From Oscillospiraceae bacterium (GTDB taxonomy: Bacteria > Bacillota > Clostridia > Oscillospirales > Acutalibacteraceae), in contig SVQC01000011.1 of the NCBI GenBank assembly GCA_015065585.1, forward strand, positions 1 through 46,593: a DNA stretch of 46,593 bases. Reading direction: 5' to 3'. The translations under genes were made by a program, and so were the position numbers. The notes under the pieces are model-generated. The model ran no database searches. It was not told where the DNA came from and saw only the letters and a program-made list of their open reading frames with translations. Of the stretch, positions 1 through 6,869 are shown piece by piece. Positions within the stretch are counted from its first letter, which is position 1, and each line of letters begins with the position of its first letter.

Positions 1-72
<72 letters not shown>

Positions 73-76
73 ATAT

Positions 77-238
77 ATTAAGTTTTCTACGCTCGGGGGC
101 TCATTCTCACAAATGCTCTGCATTTGCTTGCCCTCTTGCGGTGCCCAAAATTTGCTACCGCGCTTTCGCAACGGCAACTTTTGACCGCGGCGCTTCCTTA
201 TGCTCCCTGTTTCGTCCACCGGACGTGGTCGCAACGTT
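77..238. other. GC-rich 162-bp segment between two copies of the tRNA 5' half
   Basis: This block separates the complete initiator tRNA from the upstream half-copy. It is clearly richer in G+C than the flanking AT-rich DNA. It contains small inverted repeats such as CGTCC/GGACG and AAATGC/GCATTT. No coding potential with a ribosome site is visible, and open frames across it read through tRNA sequence. It may be a dispersed tRNA-linked repeat or the spacer of a tandem duplication; its origin cannot be settled from this window. Confidence 0.6.
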
Positions 239-274
239 GCCCGACGAGCTACCAACTGCTCTACCCCGCGATAT
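239..274 (-). repeat. Partial duplicate of tRNA-fMet (5' half plus 4 leader bases)
   Basis: These 36 bases are identical to 41-76, covering the leader bases ATAT and tRNA nucleotides 1-32 (acceptor 5' strand, D-arm, 5' anticodon stem). Identity stops at the start of the anticodon loop. There is no anticodon, T-arm or 3' acceptor strand, so it cannot make a tRNA. It sits about 17 bp below the only obvious promoter, so the functional tRNA would be transcribed through it. Confidence 0.9.
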
Positions 275-290
275 TTACTTGAACATTAAT

Positions 291-318
291 ATTATATCAC
301 ATATTTTTTATTTTTCAA
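291..318 (-). promoter_or_regulatory. Promoter for the tRNA-fMet transcript
   Basis: On the minus strand a -35 TTGAAA and a -10 TATAAT are separated by 16 bp. The predicted start lies just before the half-tRNA repeat, which implies a transcript with a leader of roughly 210 nt before the complete tRNA. Confidence 0.65.
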
Positions 319-356
319 GTACTTTTTTTATGTTTTTGATTTTTTCATACTTTTTC

Positions 357-385
357 TTGAATTTTGGCGTTTTCTGTTTTATAAT
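357..385 (+). promoter_or_regulatory. Promoter of the rnf operon
   Basis: TTGAAT and TATAAT with a 17-bp spacer, followed by an AT-rich leader of about 50 bp and the AGGAGG ribosome site of rnfC. It diverges from the tRNA promoter. Confidence 0.65.
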
Positions 386-442
386 GCTTTATGTATATAT
401 TATATGCAATATAATATTAAAATATTAATAGGAGGTTTTATT

Positions 443-1774
443 TTGGAACAAAAAGAAACCATACTTTCCCCTGTCGGCAGAACCGGCGGAGGCTCCTATC
501 TACCCCATCGCAAAAATACTTCCCTTTGTGAATCTGTGGTTTTCCCCACTCCAAGCAAGGTTGTTATTCCCCTTTCTCAGCACATTGGTGCGCCTTGTAC
601 TCCCACTGTTAAAAAGGATGACAAGGTTTACGTAGGTACTCTTATCGGTGACAGCGACGCTCCCGTAAGCGCTCCCGTTCACTCCAGCGTATCGGGTACT
701 GTTGAAAAAATCGAGGACATTCTTTTGCCAAACGGTAAAACCTCGCCTGCCGTATTTATTGATTCGGACGGTGAAATGACCCCTGACCCAAATCTCAAAC
801 CTATTAAAATCAAAAACAAGAACGACCTTATCAAAGCTGCCCGTGACTGCGGTCTTGTAGGTCTTGGCGGTGCGGGTTTCCCTACACATATAAAATTGAA
901 ATTGAAGGATGAAACCCGTATTGACACCCTTATTATAAACGGTGCCGAATGTGAGCCGTATATTACTGCCGACGAGCGTTGCTGTCTTGAGGACTTTGAT
1001 GATATTTTGGAGGGCGTTTATCTTATCAAGGAAATGCTTAATATCGATAAGGTTATTATTGCCATTGAAAACAATAAAGAATCAGCTATTGAAAAGCTTT
1101 ACGCCGTAGCCTCAGATAAACGTGATGCCGACGACACCGTTAAGGTTATGCGCCTTACCACCAAATATCCTCAGGGTGCTGAAAAAGTGCTTATCTATTC
1201 TGCCCTTAAGAGAAAGATACCTCTCGGCAAATTACCCAGCGACGTTGGTTGCATAGTGCTTAACGTTTCCTCTATTGCCGCCCTGTATAAGTATATAAGA
1301 ACGGGTATGCCTCTTGTTTCAAGGCGTGTTACCGTTGACGGCGGCGCTGTTTTAAACCCCTGCAACCTTATTATTCCCTTGGGAACTAAAATAAGCGAGG
1401 TTCTTGATTATTGTGGAAGAACCGAAGACGGTCCTTCACGACTGCTTCTCGGAGGACCTATGATGGGAACGGCTATACCAAACGATGATTTTGTTATAAC
1501 CAAAACCAACAACGCGCTTCTTTCTCTTACCGAAGACGAGGTACCTGCTCCCACAGCCTGTATACACTGTGGAAGATGCGCCTCCCACTGTCCTATGCGT
1601 CTTAATCCCTCAGCTATTGAACAGGCGCTCAATATAGGAAACACACACAAGATTAAAAAGCTTTATGCCGATTACTGTATGGAATGTGGAAGCTGTGCCT
1701 TTAACTGCCCCGCAAGAAGACCATTAGCTCAAGTAATGAGAATGGCAAAAAACGAATTACGGAGGAATAAATAA
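443..1774 (+). CDS. rnfC: RnfC, electron transport complex subunit C
   Basis: Peripheral cytoplasmic subunit of the Rnf complex, which couples ferredoxin oxidation and NAD+ reduction to Na+ or H+ export. RnfC carries the NADH/flavin-binding part. A Nqo1-like Rossmann region is visible (GLGGAGFPTHIK; INGAECEPY), followed by two 4Fe-4S motifs near the C-terminus (CIHCGRCASHCP and CMECGSCAFNCP). The start is taken as TTG at 443 because AGGAGG lies 7 bp upstream; an upstream in-frame ATG at 404 has no ribosome site and would add 13 AT-rich codons. The product is 443 aa, normal for the family. It overlaps rnfD by one base, so coupled translation of the six-gene operon is likely. Confidence 0.97.
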   Translation: MEQKETILSPVGRTGGGSYLPHRKNTSLCESVVFPTPSKVVIPLSQHIGAPCTPTVKKDDKVYVGTLIGDSDAPVSAPVHSSVSGTVEKIEDILLPNGKTSPAVFIDSDGEMTPDPNLKPIKIKNKNDLIKAARDCGLVGLGGAGFPTHIKLKLKDETRIDTLIINGAECEPYITADERCCLEDFDDILEGVYLIKEMLNIDKVIIAIENNKESAIEKLYAVASDKRDADDTVKVMRLTTKYPQGAEKVLIYSALKRKIPLGKLPSDVGCIVLNVSSIAALYKYIRTGMPLVSRRVTVDGGAVLNPCNLIIPLGTKISEVLDYCGRTEDGPSRLLLGGPMMGTAIPNDDFVITKTNNALLSLTEDEVPAPTACIHCGRCASHCPMRLNPSAIEQALNIGNTHKIKKLYADYCMECGSCAFNCPARRPLAQVMRMAKNELRRNK

Positions 1775-2697
1775 TGACAAACAAATTAATAGTTAGTTCC
1801 TCCCCTCATATTCATGCTCCCGACACTACACGCGGAATTATGTTTGATGTAATTACTGCCCTTTTCCCCGCCTCTGCTTTCAGCATTGTGCTCTTTGGCT
1901 GGCGTGCCGCACTTCTTATCGCCGTTTGCATAGCTTCTTCGGTACTTTTTGAGTATCTCGGCTGCAAGGTTTTTAAAACCGAAGTCACCATAAAAAATTT
2001 AAGCGCCGTTGTTACGGGTCTGCTTTTAGCCCTTAATCTTCCGCCCTCTCTTGCAGGTAAAAATATCTGGATGGCGGTTGTAGGCTCTTTTGTTGCTATA
2101 TTCATCGTTAAGCAGATGTTCGGCGGTTTAGGTCACAACTTCGTCAACCCCGCTATTGCCGCCCGTATAGTTCTGCTTGTTTCCTTCCCGGCGCAAATGA
2201 CAACCTATTATGCTCCCTTTACAAATGCCGTTACAGAGGCTACTCCTCTTGCAAATATTAATGCAAGCTACGGTGCAAAGGAACTTCTTTTCGGTACTCA
2301 CGGCGGAAGTATCGGCGAAACCTCGGTTATTCTTCTTTTAATCGGCGGTCTTTATCTTATTATCCGAGGTGTTATAAAGCCGATTATCCCCGTTACCTTT
2401 ATCGGCGGCGTAGCTCTTTTATCTCTGATTATCGGTCAGGACCCCCTGTTTGCCATTTGTACCGGCGGCGTAATGCTTGGCGCTATCTTTATGGCTACCG
2501 ATTACGTCACAAGTCCTGCTACTACTCTCGGTAAGGCTATTTTCGGTTTTGGCTGTGCCCTTCTTACCGTAATCATACGCTCAGGGCCTGCCGTTGAGGG
2601 TGTCTCCTTTGCCATACTATTTATGAATCTTCTCGTACCTCACATTGACAGCATTACTGTCCGCAAACCTTTTGGATGGGAGGCGCCTGAGAAATGA
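1774..2697 (+). CDS. rnfD: RnfD, membrane subunit with covalent FMN
   Basis: Integral membrane subunit of the Rnf complex (307 aa, NqrB/RnfD family) with about eight to nine hydrophobic segments. The motif VTSPATT near residue 245 is the covalent FMN attachment site of the family (threonine phosphoester). A GHNFVNPAIAAR motif in the middle is also typical of RnfD. The ATG overlaps the rnfC stop (TAATG) and the 3' end overlaps rnfG by 4 bp, so translation is coupled on both sides. No oddities are seen. Confidence 0.97.
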   Translation: MTNKLIVSSSPHIHAPDTTRGIMFDVITALFPASAFSIVLFGWRAALLIAVCIASSVLFEYLGCKVFKTEVTIKNLSAVVTGLLLALNLPPSLAGKNIWMAVVGSFVAIFIVKQMFGGLGHNFVNPAIAARIVLLVSFPAQMTTYYAPFTNAVTEATPLANINASYGAKELLFGTHGGSIGETSVILLLIGGLYLIIRGVIKPIIPVTFIGGVALLSLIIGQDPLFAICTGGVMLGAIFMATDYVTSPATTLGKAIFGFGCALLTVIIRSGPAVEGVSFAILFMNLLVPHIDSITVRKPFGWEAPEK

Positions 2698-3293
2698 AAA
2701 AATTAGACATTAACAGTGTTGCTTTAACAACGGTTATACTTTTTCTTATATGCGTTGTTGTTACCGCCGCCCTTGCGGGTACTAACTATATAACTAAAGA
2801 CAGAATTGATTCGCTTAACAAGAAGCAGGAAGAAAAGGCAAAAGCCTTAGTACTTTCTGCAAGTACCTATGAAGACGCCGAAATTTCATATGAGGGCGAA
2901 AACTACAATTACTTTATCGCCAAAAACGGCGAAGAAGTTTTAGGTTACGTTGTTACTGTAACCGAGAATGGCTACGGCGGTGAAATTAAGGTTATGGTCG
3001 GTGTTGATACAAAAGGTACCGTTACCGGCGTTAATATACTTTCCGCCGACGACGAAACCCCCGGTCTTGGCGCTAACATAACTAAGAAAAACTTCTATGA
3101 ACAGTTTAAAGGCAGGAAAAAAAATATTGTTCTTCAAAAAAATTCAGCCGACAAGGATAAAAATGAAATCAAAGCCGTTACCGGCGCAACTATTTCATCT
3201 ACTGCCGCAAACAAGGCTGTAAACAAAGCTCTGTCTCTTTTAGAGAACGTTTATACCGCTGATAACAGCGAGAAAGAAAAGGATGGTGAATAA
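2694..3293 (+). CDS. rnfG: RnfG, FMN-binding subunit
   Basis: Rnf subunit with one N-terminal membrane helix (about residues 10-30) and an extracytoplasmic FMN_bind domain. TGATISST near residue 160 is the covalent FMN-threonine site. LGANITKKNFYEQF matches the family core. At 199 aa it has normal length. The ATGA overlap with rnfD gives the start. The charged C-terminal tail (EKEKDGE) is ordinary for clostridial members. In the complex it passes electrons to the membrane subunits A and E. Confidence 0.96.
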   Translation: MKKLDINSVALTTVILFLICVVVTAALAGTNYITKDRIDSLNKKQEEKAKALVLSASTYEDAEISYEGENYNYFIAKNGEEVLGYVVTVTENGYGGEIKVMVGVDTKGTVTGVNILSADDETPGLGANITKKNFYEQFKGRKKNIVLQKNSADKDKNEIKAVTGATISSTAANKAVNKALSLLENVYTADNSEKEKDGE

Positions 3294-3294
3294 T

Positions 3295-4011
3295 ATGGCT
3301 AAAAATAAAACCTTGTCTTATTTCACCAACGGTATTTTAACCGAGAACCCCGTTCTTCGTTTGGTTCTCGGAACCTGTCCTACCCTCGCCGTTACCACCA
3401 CCTTTATGAACGGTATCGGTATGGGCGCGGCGGCAACTATGGTACTTATATGCTCTAATATAGTTATTTCCTTACTTAGAAATATAATTCCCCAGAAGGT
3501 AAGAATTCCCGCTTTTATTACAGTTATTGCAGGCTTTGTTAGTATCGTTCAGTTGCTTGTTAAGGCTTATGCCCCCTCTATTGATAAGTCTTTGGGAATT
3601 TTCCTTCCTCTTATAGTTGTTAACTGTATTATTCTTGCCCGTGCTGAAATGTTTGCCAGCAAAAACAGCGTTTTGCCTAGTCTTCTTGACGGACTCGGTA
3701 TGGGTGTCGGCTTTACCGTAACCCTTGCAATTATGGGGCTAATCCGCGAAATAATAGGCACAGGTCAGATAGCTATAAGCGAAAGTCTTACAATTCCTCT
3801 TACCTCTGCTATCGGCATTGAGCCTATGCTTATCTTCATACTGCCTCCCGGCGGCTTCTTTGTTTTCGGTTTGCTTATCGCTCTTTCTAACAAGATTGCC
3901 GAAAAGCAAGGCAAAAAGGCAGTAGAAAATATCGGTTGCGAAGGCTGTCCCGTAAAGGATTGCTGCAGCGCAAAGGAAGAAATCGAAAAGGAGGAAGAAA
4001 AGAATGACTAG
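3295..4011 (+). CDS. rnfE: RnfE, membrane subunit with Cys-rich tail
   Basis: Integral membrane subunit of Rnf (RnfA/RnfE/NqrD/NqrE family) with six predicted helices and the signature ENPVLRLVLGTCPTLAVT. I chose ATG 3295 over ATG 3283 because the latter sits inside the purine-rich ribosome site (AAAAGGATGG). The protein (238 aa) extends past the usual membrane core with a hydrophilic tail containing CEGCPVKDCC followed by a Lys/Glu run. The paralogous RnfA encoded next lacks such a tail. Family knowledge places an Fe-S cluster between RnfA and RnfE within the membrane. The tail cysteines are extra and their role is unknown. Confidence 0.95.
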   Translation: MAKNKTLSYFTNGILTENPVLRLVLGTCPTLAVTTTFMNGIGMGAAATMVLICSNIVISLLRNIIPQKVRIPAFITVIAGFVSIVQLLVKAYAPSIDKSLGIFLPLIVVNCIILARAEMFASKNSVLPSLLDGLGMGVGFTVTLAIMGLIREIIGTGQIAISESLTIPLTSAIGIEPMLIFILPPGGFFVFGLLIALSNKIAEKQGKKAVENIGCEGCPVKDCCSAKEEIEKEEEKND

Positions 4012-4576
4012 TTCTATCGTTTCTATTATCCTCGCAGGTATTTTTACCGATAATATGGTTCTTTCCAAGTTCCTTGGTATTTGTCCCTTCCTCGGAGTTT
4101 CCAAAAAGGTATCCACCGCCGTTAGCATGGGTGGCGCTGTTACAATCGTAATGATACTCAGTACCGCTGTTACCTGGCCTGTTTACCGTTATCTGCTTGC
4201 CGAGAAATTTGCTTATCTGCAGACCGTTGTATTTATTCTTATTATTGCTGCCCTTGTACAGCTTCTCGAAATACTTATAAAGAAGTTTTTGAAATCTCTT
4301 TATAAATCTTTCGGTATATATCTTTCCCTTATTACTACAAACTGCGCCGTTCTCGGTATAACCCTTTTAAACTTTACCGAAAATTACAATTTTGTTCAGT
4401 CGCTTTTTAACGCTTTGGGCGCAGGATTAGGTTTTACCCTTGCTATGTTTATATTCTCAGGCGTACGCGTAAGGCTTGAAGCCTCTAATATTCCCAAATC
4501 CTTACAGGGTCTTCCCATTACTCTTATCGCCGCCGCGCTTGTTTCCCTGTCCTTTATAGGATTTTCGGGAATGTAA
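4004..4576 (+). CDS. rnfA: RnfA, membrane subunit
   Basis: Integral membrane subunit of Rnf (190 aa, six hydrophobic segments), inverted-topology partner of RnfE. The N-terminal DNMVLSKFLGICPFLGVSKK and the later ITTNCAVLG carry the conserved cysteines of the shared membrane 2Fe-2S site known for this family. The start overlaps the rnfE stop by 8 bp and is preceded by GGAGGAAGAAA, which supports translational coupling. Length and sequence are canonical. Confidence 0.96.
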   Translation: MTSSIVSIILAGIFTDNMVLSKFLGICPFLGVSKKVSTAVSMGGAVTIVMILSTAVTWPVYRYLLAEKFAYLQTVVFILIIAALVQLLEILIKKFLKSLYKSFGIYLSLITTNCAVLGITLLNFTENYNFVQSLFNALGAGLGFTLAMFIFSGVRVRLEASNIPKSLQGLPITLIAAALVSLSFIGFSGM

Positions 4577-4588
4577 GGGGGTTCGGTT

Positions 4589-5380
4589 ATGGAAATATTT
4601 ATTGCTATTATTATACCCGTTATCATAGTTGCGGCTATCGGTCTTATTGCCGGTCTCGGTCTTTCCCTTGCCGGCAAATATCTCTCCGACCCGCCAGATG
4701 AAAAGTTAGAGGCTATAAGAGAAGCTCTCCCCGGCGCCAACTGCGGTGCCTGCGGCTTTACCGGCTGTGATGATTATGCCGCCGCCGTAAAAGAGGGCGC
4801 TGCTCAGCCAAACCTTTGTATCCCCGGCGGAAAAGACACCGCATCGGCTTTATCGGAGGTTTTGGGCGTTGAGGTTGAAACTGAGGAAAAGGTTGCCTTT
4901 GTTGCCTGCAACGGAGACTGCTTTAAGGCAAGCTCTAAATTTGCCTACAACGGTGTTGCGAGCTGTTCTGCGGCTATGGATTTTTATAACGGTCCTATGG
5001 ATTGTGCCTTTGGCTGTATCGGTTTCGGTGATTGCGCCAAGGTTTGCGAATATGACGGAATAACCGTCGAAAACGGCGTTGCTAAAATTAACAGTAATCT
5101 TTGTAGAGGTTGCGGTAAATGTGTTAGTACCTGTCCCAAAGGTGTTATTAAAATGAAAACAAAAGGCAACAGCTTTAATGTTCTTTGCAGCAACACCGAA
5201 AAGGGCGCTAGAGTTATGAAAATCTGCGAGGCAGGCTGTATCGGCTGTACCAAATGTGTTAAGGCCTGTAAGTTTGACGCTATCAAGGTTGAAAACTTCC
5301 TTGCCGTAATTGATTACTCAAAATGCACAGGCTGCGGAGAATGTGCCAAGGTTTGTGTAAAGGGCTGTATATCACAGTAA
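4589..5380 (+). CDS. rnfB: RnfB, multi-cluster ferredoxin subunit
   Basis: Entry point of electrons from reduced ferredoxin. Residues 1-26 form a membrane anchor. An RnfB-type Fe-S domain follows (CGACGFTGCDDYA with a later Cys), then a region with paired cysteines (VACNGDC, CAFGCIGFGDCAKVC) and three ferredoxin-like 4Fe-4S motifs (CRGCGKCVSTCP, CIGCTKCVKAC, CTGCGECAKVC). At 263 aa it matches the short clostridial RnfB form. It is the last gene of the operon, 12 bp after rnfA, followed by a hairpin. Confidence 0.96.
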   Translation: MEIFIAIIIPVIIVAAIGLIAGLGLSLAGKYLSDPPDEKLEAIREALPGANCGACGFTGCDDYAAAVKEGAAQPNLCIPGGKDTASALSEVLGVEVETEEKVAFVACNGDCFKASSKFAYNGVASCSAAMDFYNGPMDCAFGCIGFGDCAKVCEYDGITVENGVAKINSNLCRGCGKCVSTCPKGVIKMKTKGNSFNVLCSNTEKGARVMKICEAGCIGCTKCVKACKFDAIKVENFLAVIDYSKCTGCGECAKVCVKGCISQ

Positions 5381-5384
5381 AGAT

Positions 5385-5413
5385 TAAGGGATACTTTTTT
5401 TGAGTATCCCTTA
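5385..5413 (+). terminator. Hairpin after rnfB
   Basis: TAAGGGATACT pairs with AGTATCCCTTA (11 bp). The T-run lies in the loop rather than after the stem, so termination may be weak and some readthrough into the next gene is possible. Confidence 0.55.
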
Positions 5414-5431
5414 TTTAATGAAAGGCTTATT

Positions 5432-6175
5432 ATGAAAGAATTTAGAAAGGGCAGAATCCATTATCTTGATACAATACGCGGTATAACGATTATAAGTATG
5501 ATAATTTATCATACCGTCTGGGACCTTTCTTACATATATGATGTAAGAATTTTGCAGAATATGGGTAATTGGGGCTACATTTGGCAACAGAGCATTTGCA
5601 TTACCTTTATTTTGCTTTCGGGTTTTTGCTTTTCCCTGGGCAAACATAAGCTAAAACATTCCCTTATAGTTTTTGTAAGCGGCTCACTAATTACGATAGT
5701 CACCGCTATTTTTATGAGGAATAATATAATCATTTTCGGTGTGCTGACCTTTTTAGGTTCGGCAATGCTCTTTTCCGCCTTTGCCGAAAATATCCTTTTA
5801 AAGCTTTCGCCTAACGTGTTTTTACCTATATGTTTTGCGCTTTTTTTAATAACAAGAGATATTAACAAAGGTTATTTGGGATTTTACGGTATTAAAATTT
5901 TATCCTTGCCCCGAAGTCTTTATGTGAATAATCTTTCTGCATTTTTCGGCTTTCCCCATTTAAGATTTTTCTCCACCGATTATTTCTCCTTTCTCCCTTG
6001 GCTGTTTCTGTTTTTGACGGGATATTTTATATACCGATTGGCAATACAAAAAGCACCTCTTAAAAGGTTCGGCAAAAACATTCCCTTAATAAACTTTCTC
6101 GGCAGACATTCCCTAATAGTTTACCTTTTACATCAGCCTATAATATACTTTATAACCTATTTAATATTCAAATGA
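5432..6175 (+). CDS. DUF1624 / HGSNAT-like membrane acyltransferase-family protein
   Basis: A 247-aa integral membrane protein with about seven hydrophobic segments. The N-terminal RIHYLDTIRGITIISMIIYH, the early Trp/His-containing segment and the C-terminal GRHSLIVYLLHQPIIY match the DUF1624 (heparan-alpha-glucosaminide N-acetyltransferase-like) family, related to acyltransferase-3 membrane enzymes. The substrate is unknown. The start has GAAAGG 7-8 bp upstream. It lies between two hairpins; no promoter is obvious, so it may depend on readthrough from rnf. Confidence 0.8.
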   Translation: MKEFRKGRIHYLDTIRGITIISMIIYHTVWDLSYIYDVRILQNMGNWGYIWQQSICITFILLSGFCFSLGKHKLKHSLIVFVSGSLITIVTAIFMRNNIIIFGVLTFLGSAMLFSAFAENILLKLSPNVFLPICFALFLITRDINKGYLGFYGIKILSLPRSLYVNNLSAFFGFPHLRFFSTDYFSFLPWLFLFLTGYFIYRLAIQKAPLKRFGKNIPLINFLGRHSLIVYLLHQPIIYFITYLIFK

Positions 6176-6203
6176 AAAAGCGAGTGTGTTAGCACTCGCT
6201 TTT
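6176..6203. terminator. Bidirectional terminator between convergent genes
   Basis: AAAAGCGAGTG pairs with CACTCGCTTTT around a 6-base loop, with T-runs readable on both strands. It serves the DUF1624 gene (+) and the yfbR-like gene (-), whose stop codon abuts it. Confidence 0.9.
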
Positions 6204-6774
6204 AGTTTTGTTCGTCCAGTGTCAATTTAAAGCCGTCTATAAATTCTTTAAGGAAAATATCAACTTCGGGCATTTTTAATTCCTTCACCGATTTTTCTAT
6301 GCTCTTTTTGGCAGCGGCAAATTCCTTATTGCCCATTTCGGTTTCTTCTATACATTTAATAAGAGCGCTTATTCTGTCAGCAGCTTTGACGATTTTCTCG
6401 GTCTGTTCATCAGGATTATAAAGACCTAAAAATTCATCCTTCATATCCTCAGGAAGCATCGAAATGAGCTTTTCATCAGCGATTTTTTCAATTTTTTTAT
6501 AGGCATCTCTTATTTCCATGTTGTAATATTTTACGGGAGTAGGCATATCACCGGTAATAATTTCGCTTGTATCGTGAAAAAGGGCAACGGTTGCACAGTG
6601 CTCGGCGTTAAAATTCCCTCCAAGGCGTTTATTATTAATAACAGCAAGGGCGTGGGCGATAACTGCGACCTCAAAAGAATGCTCGCTTAAGGATTCGTTG
6701 CGGGTATTTCTCATAAGTCCCCATCTATAAATATTTTTCATTCGGGAAAGTACGGCATAATAATTGCTTTTCAT
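6202..6774 (-). CDS. YfbR-type 5'-deoxynucleotidase (HD domain)
   Basis: A 190-aa HD-domain phosphohydrolase. SEHSFEVAVIAHAL and ALFHDTSEIITGDMPTPVKY carry the metal-binding His/HD pair and the signature seen in E. coli YfbR, which dephosphorylates deoxyribonucleoside 5'-monophosphates. A later Asp (KAADRISALIKC) completes the metal set. It is likely cytoplasmic and involved in dNMP salvage or pool control. It is transcribed from a promoter interleaved with that of the divergent yfhO-like gene. Confidence 0.88.
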   Translation of the reverse strand: MKSNYYAVLSRMKNIYRWGLMRNTRNESLSEHSFEVAVIAHALAVINNKRLGGNFNAEHCATVALFHDTSEIITGDMPTPVKYYNMEIRDAYKKIEKIADEKLISMLPEDMKDEFLGLYNPDEQTEKIVKAADRISALIKCIEETEMGNKEFAAAKKSIEKSVKELKMPEVDIFLKEFIDGFKLTLDEQN

Positions 6775-6805
6775 CGTTTTTTCTCGCCTTCATTTTAGTT
6801 TATCA

Positions 6806-6840
6806 TTGAATATTATAGCAGAGTTTGTTATAATATTCAA
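6806..6840. promoter_or_regulatory. Palindromic bidirectional promoter (yfbR / yfhO-like)
   Basis: Plus strand: -35 TTGAAT at 6806-6811 and -10 TATAAT at 6829-6834, spacer 17. Minus strand: -35 TTGAAT at 6835-6840 and -10 TATAAT at 6812-6817, spacer 17. The 12-bp arms TTGAATATTATA and TATAATATTCAA are perfect reverse complements, so both promoters occupy the same 35 bp and cannot both be bound at once. Confidence 0.8.
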
Positions 6841-6869
6841 TAGAATATGTATCAAGGAGAATTTATCAA

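Noticed and set aside
3739..4128. Minus-strand frame of 129 codons across the rnfE/rnfA junction
   Set aside because: It is the shadow of two well-supported genes, with no ribosome site or family match.
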